Translations under genes and position numbers: made by a program
Shown here: in pieces, positions 35,701 to 46,028 of the stretch
Layout of the letters: the number at the start of each line of letters is the position of its first letter
Position numbering within the stretch: the first letter of the stretch is position 1
From: Amblyomma americanum
Taxonomy: Eukaryota > Arthropoda > Arachnida > Ixodida > Ixodidae
Length of the DNA: 64,000 bases
Direction: 5' to 3'
NCBI RefSeq assembly: GCF_052857255.1
Contig: NC_135497.1
Span: 115,078,380-115,142,379 of the forward strand
The notes under the pieces: model-generated
Databases searched by the model: none
What the model was told of the DNA's origin: nothing
The model's input: the letters and a program-made list of their open reading frames with translations, nothing else

Positions 35701-38700
35701 AAGGACTCTTTAGAGTGAAATTAAAATATATTTTAAGTGTTTGTTGCCCTCAATACTTCGCGTGGGTGACCTTAGATACAAAGAAAGCCCATAACAAACT
35801 TTTTATTGCCTCAAAATTTGGTGTCCCAATTATATATTACAAAATTGAAGAAGAGTTTCAGCATCTTTCTAAACCATACACTGAAAAAAGTAACTTCACA
35901 GACAACACTGCCCGTGTTCTATAACTTGCATTTTTCTTGTAGGTTTTGCACACAATCATCAATAATTTACATCTTTACCTATTGTCTTCTGCAGCAGAAG
36001 ACTGATAGCAAGCCTTCTCTGTGCTCTCCTTCAGCCACTGTAGAAGCTCATGTCGATGATGAACCCGAGGTTTGACTCTTCGGGAGCGACTTCCTAAGGG
36101 TGATGGTGGTACTCCACCAGACGAGTGTTTGCACCTGTTCCCAGCATTTTCTGCCTGCAAAGGTGCAATCAAATTGAAATGTCAGCTTTTGCTATAGCAG
36201 ACAATTAATGCCGATCCTACTCAATGCAGGATAACTTTTCCTCCAACATCCCTATCATGCCAAGGGTCTCATGTTGGCAAAGCTAATGTTTCACACATAA
36301 TATCCAAGCCACTTGCGCAACCAAGTCATATGGTTCTTAAAACGTGCAATATTATTAGAATGTTGACAAGCCAGCTCGTCAGATGCAATACAGATGCACA
36401 CTTTGCAAAAAACACACAAATGGTAAACTAACTGCACAGAACAGACACCAGTTTACACTGCGTTTCATTTGCAAGCACTACTCGCCAGATAGAGGCATCT
36501 AACTTGATCGAGATATTTATGCAGCGTACTCAATGTGCTGAATGCTTCAACTAGACACACTCAAGGGCTGGAGCAGGATCTATCAAGAAATTAGCAGGAG
36601 GTACAACGGTCACATAACTGCCACAGGAGAGGGGTTTGAGATCACAGGAAACACAGCTTGCCCTGCAGTGGATTTTCAGAGCTAGTGATAGTAATAATGA
36701 CGCATTTGACAAGCCATGCTGCTTTTCGTGTTTCCACATGGAAGATAAGCAGCAAGTGTGAACAAATTAGAATGAAGGTAAACTGTTCATTTCAATTAAG
36801 TGCCATGGCTATGATACGTTTTATGTTGGGTGTCAAATGCAGCACTCGCACCCACTTCGTGCATATTCAATGCAATTTTTCAATACACTGGTTTGACCAT
36901 ATTAGGCGCGCACGCCCAGGGATTGGATTAGTCGTTTACTCTGCAGGTCCATAATATCTTAAGATGCCCTGGCTTAATAGCTTTCAATACTATGCTCTTA
37001 TTCTCTCTTTTCTGCATCAGATACGAGTGGAAGCTGAGAAACAGTGGTAACTATGGTTAAATCAAGAAGCACCTAGCAATTCTCAGCCACGATTGTTCAA
37101 AGGCGCTGAAGCATATGTAGACGTTACTGAGCAGCCTGTGAGAGCAGGGGTAGATATATAACTGTGACCATGAGCTGGGCTTGCTTTCTCCCCGTGCACA
37201 CACCAAAAAAAGCAATCCAGAAAATGCTGCACTGGCCAATTCTGCTAATTCATCTGTACAAGTATGTCGTACTGCTGCAGTTCCAAACAAATGCTTATGA
37301 AATGCAATCAGGGACCCTATATTTATAAACAACTTCCAAGGTTACCTACCATACAGTTTCCAGGCCTCTATCTGAAGAGCAATCACACAGAATATCTAGC
37401 ATATGAAAATTACAGAGGGTTGTGCTTCAGATGCTTACGCTCTACTTGCTATTTCACTAATAGACTGACATACTGGCCACTACAATATATCATCAAAGTG
37501 ATGAAAAGCGAGTGGGACCAAGACCACACATATGACTACCAAATCATCGAACACTCTGTTGGATATTTCATAGTAGTTTTGAACAACTCAATATTATGAA
37601 AATAATGCACCACTCCTTATATTCAGCCCTAGCTTTAGTGCTCAGCACTGCAAATTCATGATACTGCATAAAATATCACACATATATGTGACAGCAAGTT
37701 GCTCAAAAACAAAACAATTCAACCACAATGCCTAGCTGTGTGAAAATTTTAGTTGTACCTTCTGATGTACACCCTTCAACCCTTAAACTGCTTACTGCTC
37801 ATACCTGCCACAAACATAACAGAACTTACACCTTCATATGTAGACTCCATTAAATATAAACTTGAGTAAGTGCTTTCAAATAGAGGTTGGTGCCATGTCA
37901 TTTTGCTGCCTGAATGCACTTCCACTGAATAGAACTTGCGCATCATGGTGCAAAACCAGGTGAGGACCACAAGACAAAGATGAGGACATGCTACCTCTTC
38001 TGGTTTTGTGCTGTAACACACAAGCCACAGATCGCATCAACTGCCCGGTCGTCCAAACTGACCCACATTTATATTTGATATCACTCTTGCTTTTGCATAC
38101 TGCAAATATAGACAGAAGTAATAGAAAAATTATTCACTGAAGCAATAACACTCAATGCTCTGTCACAATAAACAACACGGACTGCTGGAGAAATGGCCAA
38201 CCTGTGGTGGAAATTTTCGGTGCACAGGAACCGAAAGGCTCTCAGGTGCTCTGCGGCTAGGGGGCGGATCATCCGTAAGCAATGTGCAAGCTGTTGGAGC
38301 ACTGCTGCGTGCCGACGATTCGGACAGTGGCCGTGTCTGTGCTGGGCAGCTGTCTTCATCTGGTCCAATGGCAAGTCGGACTTTGATTGTTCGACTACCC
38401 GACTTTGGCAAGCTCTTCTTTCCCAGTGCATCATAAATGGATCGGACAAGACTCGCTATGTCCTGCAAAAAGAATTTTTACTAGTTTGAACAACAACAAA
38501 AATCAAAGCAAGGGATATTCCATCCAAATAACAATGCAACAATGCAACAATGCTCTCAAATAAGGAACACCATGATTACACAAACTGAACTTTGCTTACA
38601 ACTACAATGCAAATATATGCAACAGTGCTTGTGTGCCATTCAACAAGTATGCATATGAAATTCTCTCAGCCGGAGACAAATATTAGCTCCTTAGCTCCAA

Positions 38701-41700
38701 TGCGTAGGCAATGAAATTGCGCCTGCTGAAACTTCTGAACTTCAAGCATTTTGTCATTAGTGGCCTGTACATTGTAGACATGCAAAAAACTAGCAAAGTT
38801 TATTAAAGGGACCCAGAAAGGGAGGGCCTCAATAAAGGTGCGGTATGTCTGGGATGTTAAAAGACGATGGTTCATAATTATCCCCCAGCAAGAATTATTT
38901 TAATGCGTTTTGTGGAAGCTGAGTTATATGCAGATGAAATTTGAACTTCCGCATCTTCGCTCCTTTCCCTCTCCTCTCGCATGCCAAAACGGCGGCGCTC
39001 CTCCACCGGCCCCACTCACTCGGCCCCTTCCCTACCTCCTCCAGCTGCGGTGCGCGCGGAGTGGACACGGCCGTGGTAGCGCGTGGCGTCTAAAAGAATT
39101 TGGCGCTGTGAACCAATGATAACCCCCAGCTGCTGACATCATTTGCAAGACGTGGTGACGTCGCCTGCCAGGTTTTCGCGCGAACGCCCGGAACCGCGCG
39201 TCGCCGCGAGGTGTGAAAGCGGGAGTTTTTAAAAATGTATTGTAAATTTCCCGCTCGCTTTCGAGGTCTCGTACGCGGCATGGACACTCGGTGGCCTGTA
39301 CTCTACATAGTGCAAGCATTTTAAAGCCAAGCTCAAACACCCCTTTCTGTGGCCCTTTAAAAAAAATATTACAACTCTGAATTAAAATCCGCAAATCAGG
39401 ACAACTTCTGAATGTCTTAAAACGATAAAACTGCCCGTACCAATAGCAAATAAAATATCCAACCGATGCACGTAGCAGTACAATGGCTGAAATTCCAGGT
39501 TCTTTCGTCAGGAATGCTACCCATTCTAGGCAGTGATCTTTTAGCATACCCCATGCATGTCCCAAGAGCCAACAACCTGTGGTTTCATAGAGGTTCAAAC
39601 ATGGGTGGTAACACCCCACAAGTGACTTCTCTAAGATAGCCCAAACCAGTGGTAAAAGCGACAGCGTGGAACTAAGGTGATAATGTTGAGTGTTTTGTTT
39701 TTATGTAAGCACTACACACCGCTGGGCACTATGTAACTTGGTTGAGATGTTCACAAACATGTCCTCTACCAGCTGAATGTATCATGGCATGCTCAAGGAG
39801 TGGTTAGTGGGCCCTTTAATAACAGACAAAAAGAGGCATGCAGGTACACAAATTACTTGTCTACTCACATCTTTGGTCACTTTACCATGACCATTGAAGT
39901 CATAGAGTGTAAATGAAAACTCCTGTCTTTCCTCTCCTTGGTTGGATTTATTGCATGATGCATCCTGTGCATTGCAAAACAAAAAAAAAACATTTTCTCT
40001 TTTCTGCAGGCTAATTTCTGACATGGGACCACTATGTGCATTTAAACGTAAATAGGAACAAACACAAAGAAAGAAGCAAACCCCTAGTGCTTGTTTCGCC
40101 CATTTGTTTCCTAGTATTTGTTCCTCTGAGGAGTTTCCACTTTAATTATGAACTCTGAACTGACTAACCCATAAAAAAATTAATTAAGCATTATGTAAAG
40201 TTTTGGGCAATATGACAGGGAACAAACGTTTAGCACAAAACTGCAGATTAGCTGCTTATTTCCTCACAAAATTTTAGAATGACTTTTGGATATCAGAAAG
40301 CAGATAAAAGTATGCTTGTCACACACTATTAAGCAGTAATTAATAAATAAATGCTCATAATGTGTTCCCTTTCATATTGCTCACGACTACACGCACCACA
40401 CTGAATGCAGTGCTTGCACTCAAAAAGTAAACAATGCAAAACAAAACAATGCAAATAACATTTTTGAGTTTACCAAAAGAAATTTCCAACTTGCATGTTT
40501 AATTGCATAGTTCTGAATTTGACCGCAGTCAGACTGCAAAATTTGGACCATATAGTTAGAAAATTTTGCAATCTGCACAATCAAGCATGTTTTTTTGCCG
40601 ATCTTTCGCATGCAAGCACATCAAATGAATCCAAATTACTAGAAGTCAAAGGAACAGAACTAAAGTGTATAAACAGAGAATCAATAATACAATACTATTC
40701 ATGCCAAACTCTTGCAAGGAACTAAATGCCAACACCAATAAGGAACACAAGTTCTTAAAGTGCTTCAATAAGGAACAAGCAATATACCCATCTGTAAACG
40801 TATGTCCTATTGTCACTAAAAGCCTTTTATTAGATTATTTCTCATCAGCCTGCAAGCAAAAAATAGATATCTGCAGAGTACACAATGACACACCCCAAGC
40901 ACCTCCAGTTTACTGAAAAGAATAAAGAACAAAATTAAATGCAAGACTTTCCTGCTACAGAAGGTCATAGCGCACCATTTCGTTTCACAGTACTTCATAC
41001 TTCGCAATTTATATGGCCAAGACTCACCACTGCACTAAGGCCTTCTCCCCTTTCTTCCTTCTCACTCCTCTCTTCCTCAGCTTTTTCTGGCCGCTCCTCA
41101 TCCTCAGTCAGTGATGGTGTGGTCACCTTTTCCGTGCTGCCTGTGCTGCCTTCTGGAAAAAAAATAAAAAAATCTAAACATGCAACCTCCATGAGCACAA
41201 CCTGAAAACACAGAGCGAAAAAAACACCTGCACCACGAAAATGGACATTAAAAATTGGTCTATCACATTCTGATGTCAAAGATCCAGATCCAAGGACACG
41301 TCAGAAGCAAGTTACACTGCAGAAGTGCTCTGTGTAGTAACAGGTTGTCTCGGCTGAGACATCTTGTAAGCCTTGCTGATATAAAGTTATATGCCACCAA
41401 GTTACAAGTGAACATGTTGCCAACAAGACTGTTAAGCTGACTCATGTTTTTGCTGTTGGCTCTGAGTGAGTGAAAGGTGCTCCCCTTCAACGCAAGCATT
41501 AGCAGCACATTTTCATATGTCTGTTGCCACTTCTGCTGCAAATTAACTGATTCCTTTTTGAAAGCAAGTCAAGGCATTTTCTCAGAATTAAATGTTACAT
41601 CTTTAGCACACAAATGCATCAAACAGCAGGCACATGTTGGGTTTATTGGTGCATAAGCAATTAAAGGCTACTACAATGCGCCAAGTATAAAGTTTAAAGT

Positions 41701-44700
41701 GTGCTGTTTTTTTTTTTAGCAAAACATTTTCAAGGCATATTTCAATCTGTTGGAAATACAGCAAAAGACACTGCAGCTATAGGTGATAATGTATGTTCCT
41801 GTCATAAAGGTGTTTTTGTGCTTCCATTTTGCAAAGACATTTCAAGCAAAAAGTACACTATAGGTGAGCTTTTGTTAATTTCTTCTTTTCAGCAACTACT
41901 TCCAAAAGTGCAGAAAAAAGTCTAGAAGCAGCAGTTTACTTTCTTGTCAGTCACGGCAGCTTTGTACACATTCCTCAACAATGTGGATAAACTTACACTC
42001 AAGCACTTTAGTAGCACTCCTACCATCAACAAAAATAGCTGACATGCAAATCTTGCCACACAAGTACAAGCATTTCGACATTTTTGATGATGGTTGGAAA
42101 ATACATTAAGTTCTAAAGACTTCCAAAAAACTGACTCTTTTCAAAAGTGCAGCTTTCAAGACCACAGCATAGCTATGCATATGATGTGTTGAGCTAGGAT
42201 GCAAAATAATTACATGAATCCAAAGCCCACTTTTTCCATAGCACATTTGTAGAGCACAGAAAGCTGTTGCATGAAACTGGAATTCCAGAACTTTCCCTTA
42301 CACTCAAGGCAGGGTATCTTGAATATATGGCTAATAAATTGAAAATGCCACATTACTTCAATGACATTGCAAATGAAAAGTACTGTTTAATACCCTGCAG
42401 TTCTCATTTCTTGTGCATGTATGGAGACCTTTGCAATATTTAGCATAAATGTTCTCAACCTAGACAGATGCATAAGAGAGTTTTGTAAATGTTAACGGGG
42501 CTCTGAAAGGGGCTTCGAATAAAGTTGCGGTACGCTTAGGATGTTAAAAAACACCACTTCACAAGTAACCCAAAGCAAGAATTATTTCAGTGTGTTTTTT
42601 GGAAGCTAAGTTATGTCTAGTCAAAATCTGAATTTACGCGTCTTCGTACTTTTCTCTCTCCTCTCATCACTTTTTGCATGCTGAAATATCGACACTCCTC
42701 CACCGGCCCCACTCCCTCGGTCCCTCCGCCGGCTGCCGACGCACGTGGGAGGAGGGAGGGAGGGGGCGGAGGGCGATGAGGACAAAGAAGGCAATGCCAT
42801 CAGCAATAAGGATAAGATAGGTAAAGTAGCCGAAGAACTCTACTCAAATCTCTGCAGCATCGAATGCAATCAGAACATTAATGAGAGAGGCAGTAGCGCA
42901 TAGCAATGCATCATCCCGCCAGTAACGAAAGAGGAAGTAAAGAAAGCCTAAGGAGCAATGCAAAGGGGAAAAGCAGCTGGGGAGGATCAGGTAACAGCAG
43001 ATCTGTTGAAGAACAGAGGGGAAATTGTGCAAGAGAAACTAGCCACCCTGTATATGCGATGCCTTATGACATCGACCGTACCAGAAGCTTGGAAGAACGC
43101 AAACCTTATCTTAATTCATAAGAAAGGAGACGCCAAGGACTTGAAAAATTACAGACCGATCAGCTTACTATCCGTTGCCTACAAGGTACTAAGGTAATCG
43201 CTAATAGAGTCAGGGCAACCTTAGACTTTGATCAACCAAATGATCAGGCAGGCTTTCGTAAAGGATATTCCACAATAGATCATATTCAGACTATCAGTTG
43301 GGGGATAGAGAAATGCGCAGAATATAACCAACCTCTACATATAGCTTTCATTGATTACGAGAAAGCATTTGACTCAGTGGAAACCTCAGCAGTCATACAG
43401 GCAATGCGTAATCAGGGTGTAGAAGAGCCTTATGTCGAAATACTGGAAGATATATGTAGCAACTGCGCAACTACCATAGTCCTCCATAAAGTCAGCAACA
43501 AAATTCCAATAAGGAAGGGCGTCAGGCAAGGAGATATGATCTCGCCAATGCTATTCACCGCCTGTTTGCAGGAGGTATTCCGAGGCCTGAATTGGGAGCA
43601 GTTGGGAATAAGAGTAAATGGAGAATACCTAAATAATCTGCGATTCACTGATGACATTGCCTCACTGAGTCACTCAGGAAGTAAACTGCAAAATTATGAT
43701 CAATGAGTTAGACAGACAGAGCAGAAGGGTGGGTCTAAAATTAACATGCAGCAAAGCAGCAAGGGAACAGCAGTTCACAATTGGAAGCGAGCTGCTGGAA
43801 GTGGTAAAGAATAATTAGGGCAGGTAGTGACAGCTGATCCGGATGATGAGAGGGAAATAACTAGAAGGATAAGAATGGGGTGGAGCGCATATGGCAGGTT
43901 CTCTCAGATCATGAATAGCAGTTTACCAATATCCCTCGAGAGAAAAGTGTACAACAGCTATATCTTACTGGTACTCACCAACGGGGTGGAAACGAACGTA
44001 GAGGCTAACGAAAAGAGTTCAGATTAAGTTAAGGACAACGCAGTGGGCCATGGAAAGGAAAATGATAGGTGTAACGTTACGAGACCAGAAGCAGGCAGAG
44101 TGGGTGAGGGAACAAACTTGGGTTAATGACATCCTAGTCGAAATCAAGAGGAGGAAATGGGCTTGGGCAGGGCATGTGATGCGAAGGCAAGATAACCACT
44201 GATCCTTAAGGGTAACGGAGTGGATTCCAAGAGAAAGCAAGCATAGCAGGAGCCGGCAGAAGGTTAGGTGGGCGGATGAGATTAAGAAGCTCGCAGGTAT
44301 AGGGTAGGCGCAGTTGGCAAAGGACAGGGTTAATTGGAGAGACATGGGAGAGGGCTTTGCCCTGCAGTGGATGTAGTCAGGCTGATGATGATGATGGAAC
44401 ATGACATGCATGGTATGTAACTGGGTTAGTGTGAACATTTAATCCAGAACAGACAAGCATAAGAACTGCCTTTTTCGTCAAGTCAGGCAGTTCCGATGGT
44501 CTCTGTCACTTTACCTCTGACACTGTTCCAATCACAATGCCCTGCTCTATTTGTATTTCTTTCTTTAAGTGAGACTGTGCTTTTATTAAATTAATTACCG
44601 TATTTTCTGGTCTCCAAGTAATACCTGTGTATAAGTCACACCCTCCTGCAAATGGCAGTTTGTCATGAAAAAATCATGCATAAGTCACACCGGTGTGTGA

Positions 44701-46028
44701 TAGGTCTACAGGGCTTACTGAAAGGAAGTGCTATAAAGACTGTGCTGAGGATCCCTTCATCAGTGAGTATGATGAAAGCACATGCTTGAGGCAGCTGCTG
44801 TGTGCAGATGATTCTCGAGCTCTGGCCAGCATACCTTCTTCCCACGCTCTGCCTTTTTTGTTGCTGTCACAAGCTACCTCCAAAAACCCAGAAAATAAGC
44901 GGGCCACCAGGACTTTCGGACATGTTTCGATGAGCTCCTCGGAGCACTGACCCGGAGGCTTGTGGCCTTAACGACAATGCTGCACAACCCTAATGAAGGG
45001 GATAAAAAGGCGGGCTCCATCCCATCAAGGCAGAGCGCTTTGGGGAGACTCAACTCTCTCGGGTGCCTCCCACAAAATCGATCGTCCACAGTCCTTCGTT
45101 CGTGACCCTGCCAACTGCCTCGCAGTCAACCCCGTTCGTCTCCGATTGCTTCTGTGAAGGGACAGAACTTTTCTTTGCTTGCGTATACTCCTGAGCTTTT
45201 AATTCTTGCTCCCTCGCTTTTTATTGTTCTTGCCGGTGTATAATCATCAGTACCTGTATCCTACTGCAGTCTCACATTTTAGTTATTTCTATACTTATTC
45301 CTGTTCAGTGTTAGTTTGTGCTGCATTATTCTGTTATTCTAAATTTGTAAATTTTCGTTTCGTATAAACAAACATTCAGATGCATGAAAATCGCAGTACA
45401 TCAAACTCCTTCTTTCGATCCACACAATGCACAGGTGACCAGCCTAATAAAAATTGATGTGTCTCAGAGCTCCGTATTTTGAAGACGGGTAACTGTTGAG
45501 ATGGGTAACCTTGCCCAGTGCGGAGGTCCACGGCAGTTGGCTTCATCGACCAGAGGGAGCACTCGGGGCTTTACGCCAGTTGCGAATAATTTTTTGCTCA
45601 CATCGAACTGTCTGCCCGCTGCTCGGTTCCCATTCTCCAGGAGATATTTAAAGACAGCCTATTTGAATTTTGCACTACAGCTCCTTTGCTTAACAGACAG
45701 CATCATGTTGTGCGAGAACAACACATGATGCACACAAAGCCAAACGGAAAGGACTGCAGTGAAACTGAAACTTTCAAGATTATGGCTGGAGCGGGGTTTG
45801 CACTACCCACCTTGCCTTCGGTGGCAAATTTTCTGTCGAGGAATCACATAGACTACCTTCTGCTGTAAATGAAGTTAAAACAATTGGTGCACACATATTT
45901 TTTACCAAAGTTAAAAAAGATGTTTCCAAATTTAGTTTTGTAAACTCACCATGATGCAAACATTGTTCTTCGTCAAACTGGCCACCTGGTTTGCAGCTCT
46001 CATCATCACAAAGTGACAAAGACAGCTC
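29416..46028 (-). CDS. nkd: naked cuticle homologue, six firm coding exons (gene span)
   Basis: Joining six minus-strand exons by GT-AG splice sites gives one 366-codon frame with every phase matching: 0/1, 1/0, 0/0, 0/0, 0/2, 2/stop. The protein has an acidic N-terminal part, a single EF-hand ([12 protein letters not shown] followed by GHGKVTKDD), the helix [13 protein letters not shown], then [16 protein letters not shown], a basic and Ser-rich middle, the block [19 protein letters not shown], an Arg/Glu-rich stretch and a histidine-rich C-terminus. This order is that of Naked cuticle/NKD1/NKD2, which bind Dishevelled through the EF-hand region in the cytoplasm and damp canonical Wnt signalling. 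Vertebrate members have about 450-470 residues, so this one is short unless exons were missed. The first coding exon must lie upstream of 46028; a candidate is at 57104. Confidence 0.94.
30382..30453. repeat. perfect 34-bp palindrome with a 4-base loop
   Basis: Bases 30382-30415 and 30420-30453 are exact reverse complements, separated by CAGT. The stem begins TATTAACAGTAAGTAGTAC and ends in CA repeats. Pairing does not continue beyond the ends. In the nkd pre-mRNA this would be a very stable hairpin. It may be the remains of an inverted-repeat element, or simply an inverted duplication. Confidence 0.95.
33810..33931 (+). repeat. dispersed repeat family C, copy 2
   Basis: It has GTGGGCAGGCTGTGATGATGTC, the perfect palindrome AGGTCACGTGACCT (33842-33855), and the end GCTATCACATTAAAA, in the same order as in copy 3 at 48271. 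A related GGTCATGTGACC lies nearby at about 33684. Confidence 0.65.
35979..36154 (-). CDS. nkd: nkd coding exon: basic region and LLQWLKE block
   Basis: Acceptor CTTTGCAG, donor AATAG|GTAAAG. It starts in phase 0 and ends in phase 2. It encodes 58 residues plus two bases, including a Ser/Arg-rich stretch ([12 protein letters not shown]) and [21 protein letters not shown]. The phases fit both neighbours exactly. Confidence 0.9.
36155..38201 (-). other. nkd intron
   Basis: A 2.0-kb intron with no recognised gene or named repeat. Its donor GTTGGC is weaker than the others in this gene. Confidence 0.75.
38202..38462 (-). CDS. nkd: nkd coding exon: end of EF-hand and following helix
   Basis: Acceptor TTTTTGCAG and phase 0 at both ends, 87 residues. 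It starts with the last Asp of the EF-hand loop, then [16 protein letters not shown] and the [16 protein letters not shown] strand region conserved in Naked cuticle proteins, then a Ser/Pro-rich tail ending FPPQ. The donor CACAG|GTTGGC is weak. Without splicing the frame would run 13 codons to a stop at 38163, which would give a truncated form. Confidence 0.9.
38463..39868 (-). other. nkd intron within the EF-hand
   Basis: A 1.4-kb intron with strong donor GTGAGT. It carries a full copy of inverted-repeat element family A (38803-39360), which makes up about 40 percent of its length. Confidence 0.85.
38803..39360. mobile_element. inverted-repeat element family A, uninterrupted copy
   Basis: TTAAAGGGACCCAGAAAGGG at the left end and its imperfect complement CCCTTTCTGTGGCCCTTTAA at the right end form the terminal repeats. 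The 558 bp are non-coding, GC-rich in the middle. Parts match 7870-9121, 42497-42765 and 48461-48790. The long minus-strand frame (39032-39619) across its right end is a chance frame. Confidence 0.75.
39869..39964 (-). CDS. nkd: nkd coding exon: EF-hand
   Basis: A 96-base exon, phase 0 at both ends. Acceptor AATGCACAG, donor GAT|GTGAGT. It encodes DASCNKSNQ, then [22 protein letters not shown]. The EF loop runs [11 protein letters not shown] and its twelfth residue (Asp) comes from the next exon, so the intron splits the metal-binding loop. Position 5 is His rather than Asp, Ser or Asn, and position 12 is Asp rather than Glu. Confidence 0.94.
39965..41027 (-). other. nkd intron
   Basis: A 1.1-kb AT-rich intron without a recognised gene or repeat. 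The donor is GTGAGT. Confidence 0.8.
41028..41152 (-). CDS. nkd: nkd coding exon: acidic Glu-rich segment
   Basis: A 125-base exon with acceptor TTTTTTTTCCAG and donor GTG|GTGAGT. It takes one base from the exon before it and ends in phase 0. It encodes [19 protein letters not shown], then a run of Glu, Arg and Lys residues. Low-complexity acidic sequence here is compatible with the poorly conserved N-terminal half of Naked cuticle proteins. Assignment rests on matching phases and splice sites, not on conserved sequence. Confidence 0.82.
42497..42765. mobile_element. inverted-repeat element family A, left part
   Basis: It starts GGGGCTCTGAAAGGGGC and follows the copy at 38803 through CCACCGGCCCCACTCCCTCGG. 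It stops at a purine-rich run where the LINE begins. No right half is found beyond the LINE, so this is a truncated copy. Confidence 0.65.
42771..44396 (+). pseudogene. RTE-type LINE, 5'-truncated reverse transcriptase
   Basis: Broken plus-strand frames give the reverse transcriptase of an RTE-clade LINE in order: [13 protein letters not shown] and [26 protein letters not shown] (first catalytic Asp), the [11 protein letters not shown] block, then [10 protein letters not shown] (43644-43655) where F-A-D-D is expected. After a deletion come [34 protein letters not shown], and on through [22 protein letters not shown] and a GHVMRRQ block to the C-terminus. The element ends in a GATGATGATGATG tail. 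Several stops and frameshifts make it inactive. The endonuclease domain is lost through 5' truncation, as is usual for LINE copies. Confidence 0.9.
44599..44695. repeat. possible end of a CCGTATTTT-type element
   Basis: ACCGTATTTTCTGG followed by GTGTATAAGTCACACC and a second CATAAGTCACACC resembles the ends of a widespread arthropod inverted-repeat element. Only one end is clear. Confidence 0.35.
45950..46028 (-). CDS. nkd: nkd coding exon: acidic Cys-containing segment
   Basis: A 79-base exon with acceptor TTTATTGCAG and donor CATG|GTGAGT. It starts in phase 0 and leaves one base, which joins the next exon to form a Glu codon. It encodes [26 protein letters not shown]. The sequence is not conserved enough to identify alone, but it continues the frame of the firm exons without a break. 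Confidence 0.82.

Larger units (their letters stand above)
29780..35978 (-). other. nkd intron between the last two coding exons
   Basis: A 6.2-kb intron with donor GTAAAG and acceptor TGCGTGCAG. It contains a perfect 34-bp palindrome (30382-30453) and a copy of repeat family C (33810-33931). No other gene is recognised. Confidence 0.85.
41153..45949 (-). other. nkd intron with an RTE LINE copy
   Basis: A 4.8-kb intron with donor GTGAGT. It contains a family A element remnant (42497-42765), a 5'-truncated RTE LINE (42771-44396, opposite strand) and a possible CCGTATTTT-type element end (from 44599). A TATA-like GATAAAAAGGCGGG at about 45001 is not linked to any exon. Confidence 0.8.

Noticed and set aside
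39032..39619. 195-codon minus-strand frame
   Set aside because: It covers part of a family A element inside an nkd intron and has no recognisable domain.
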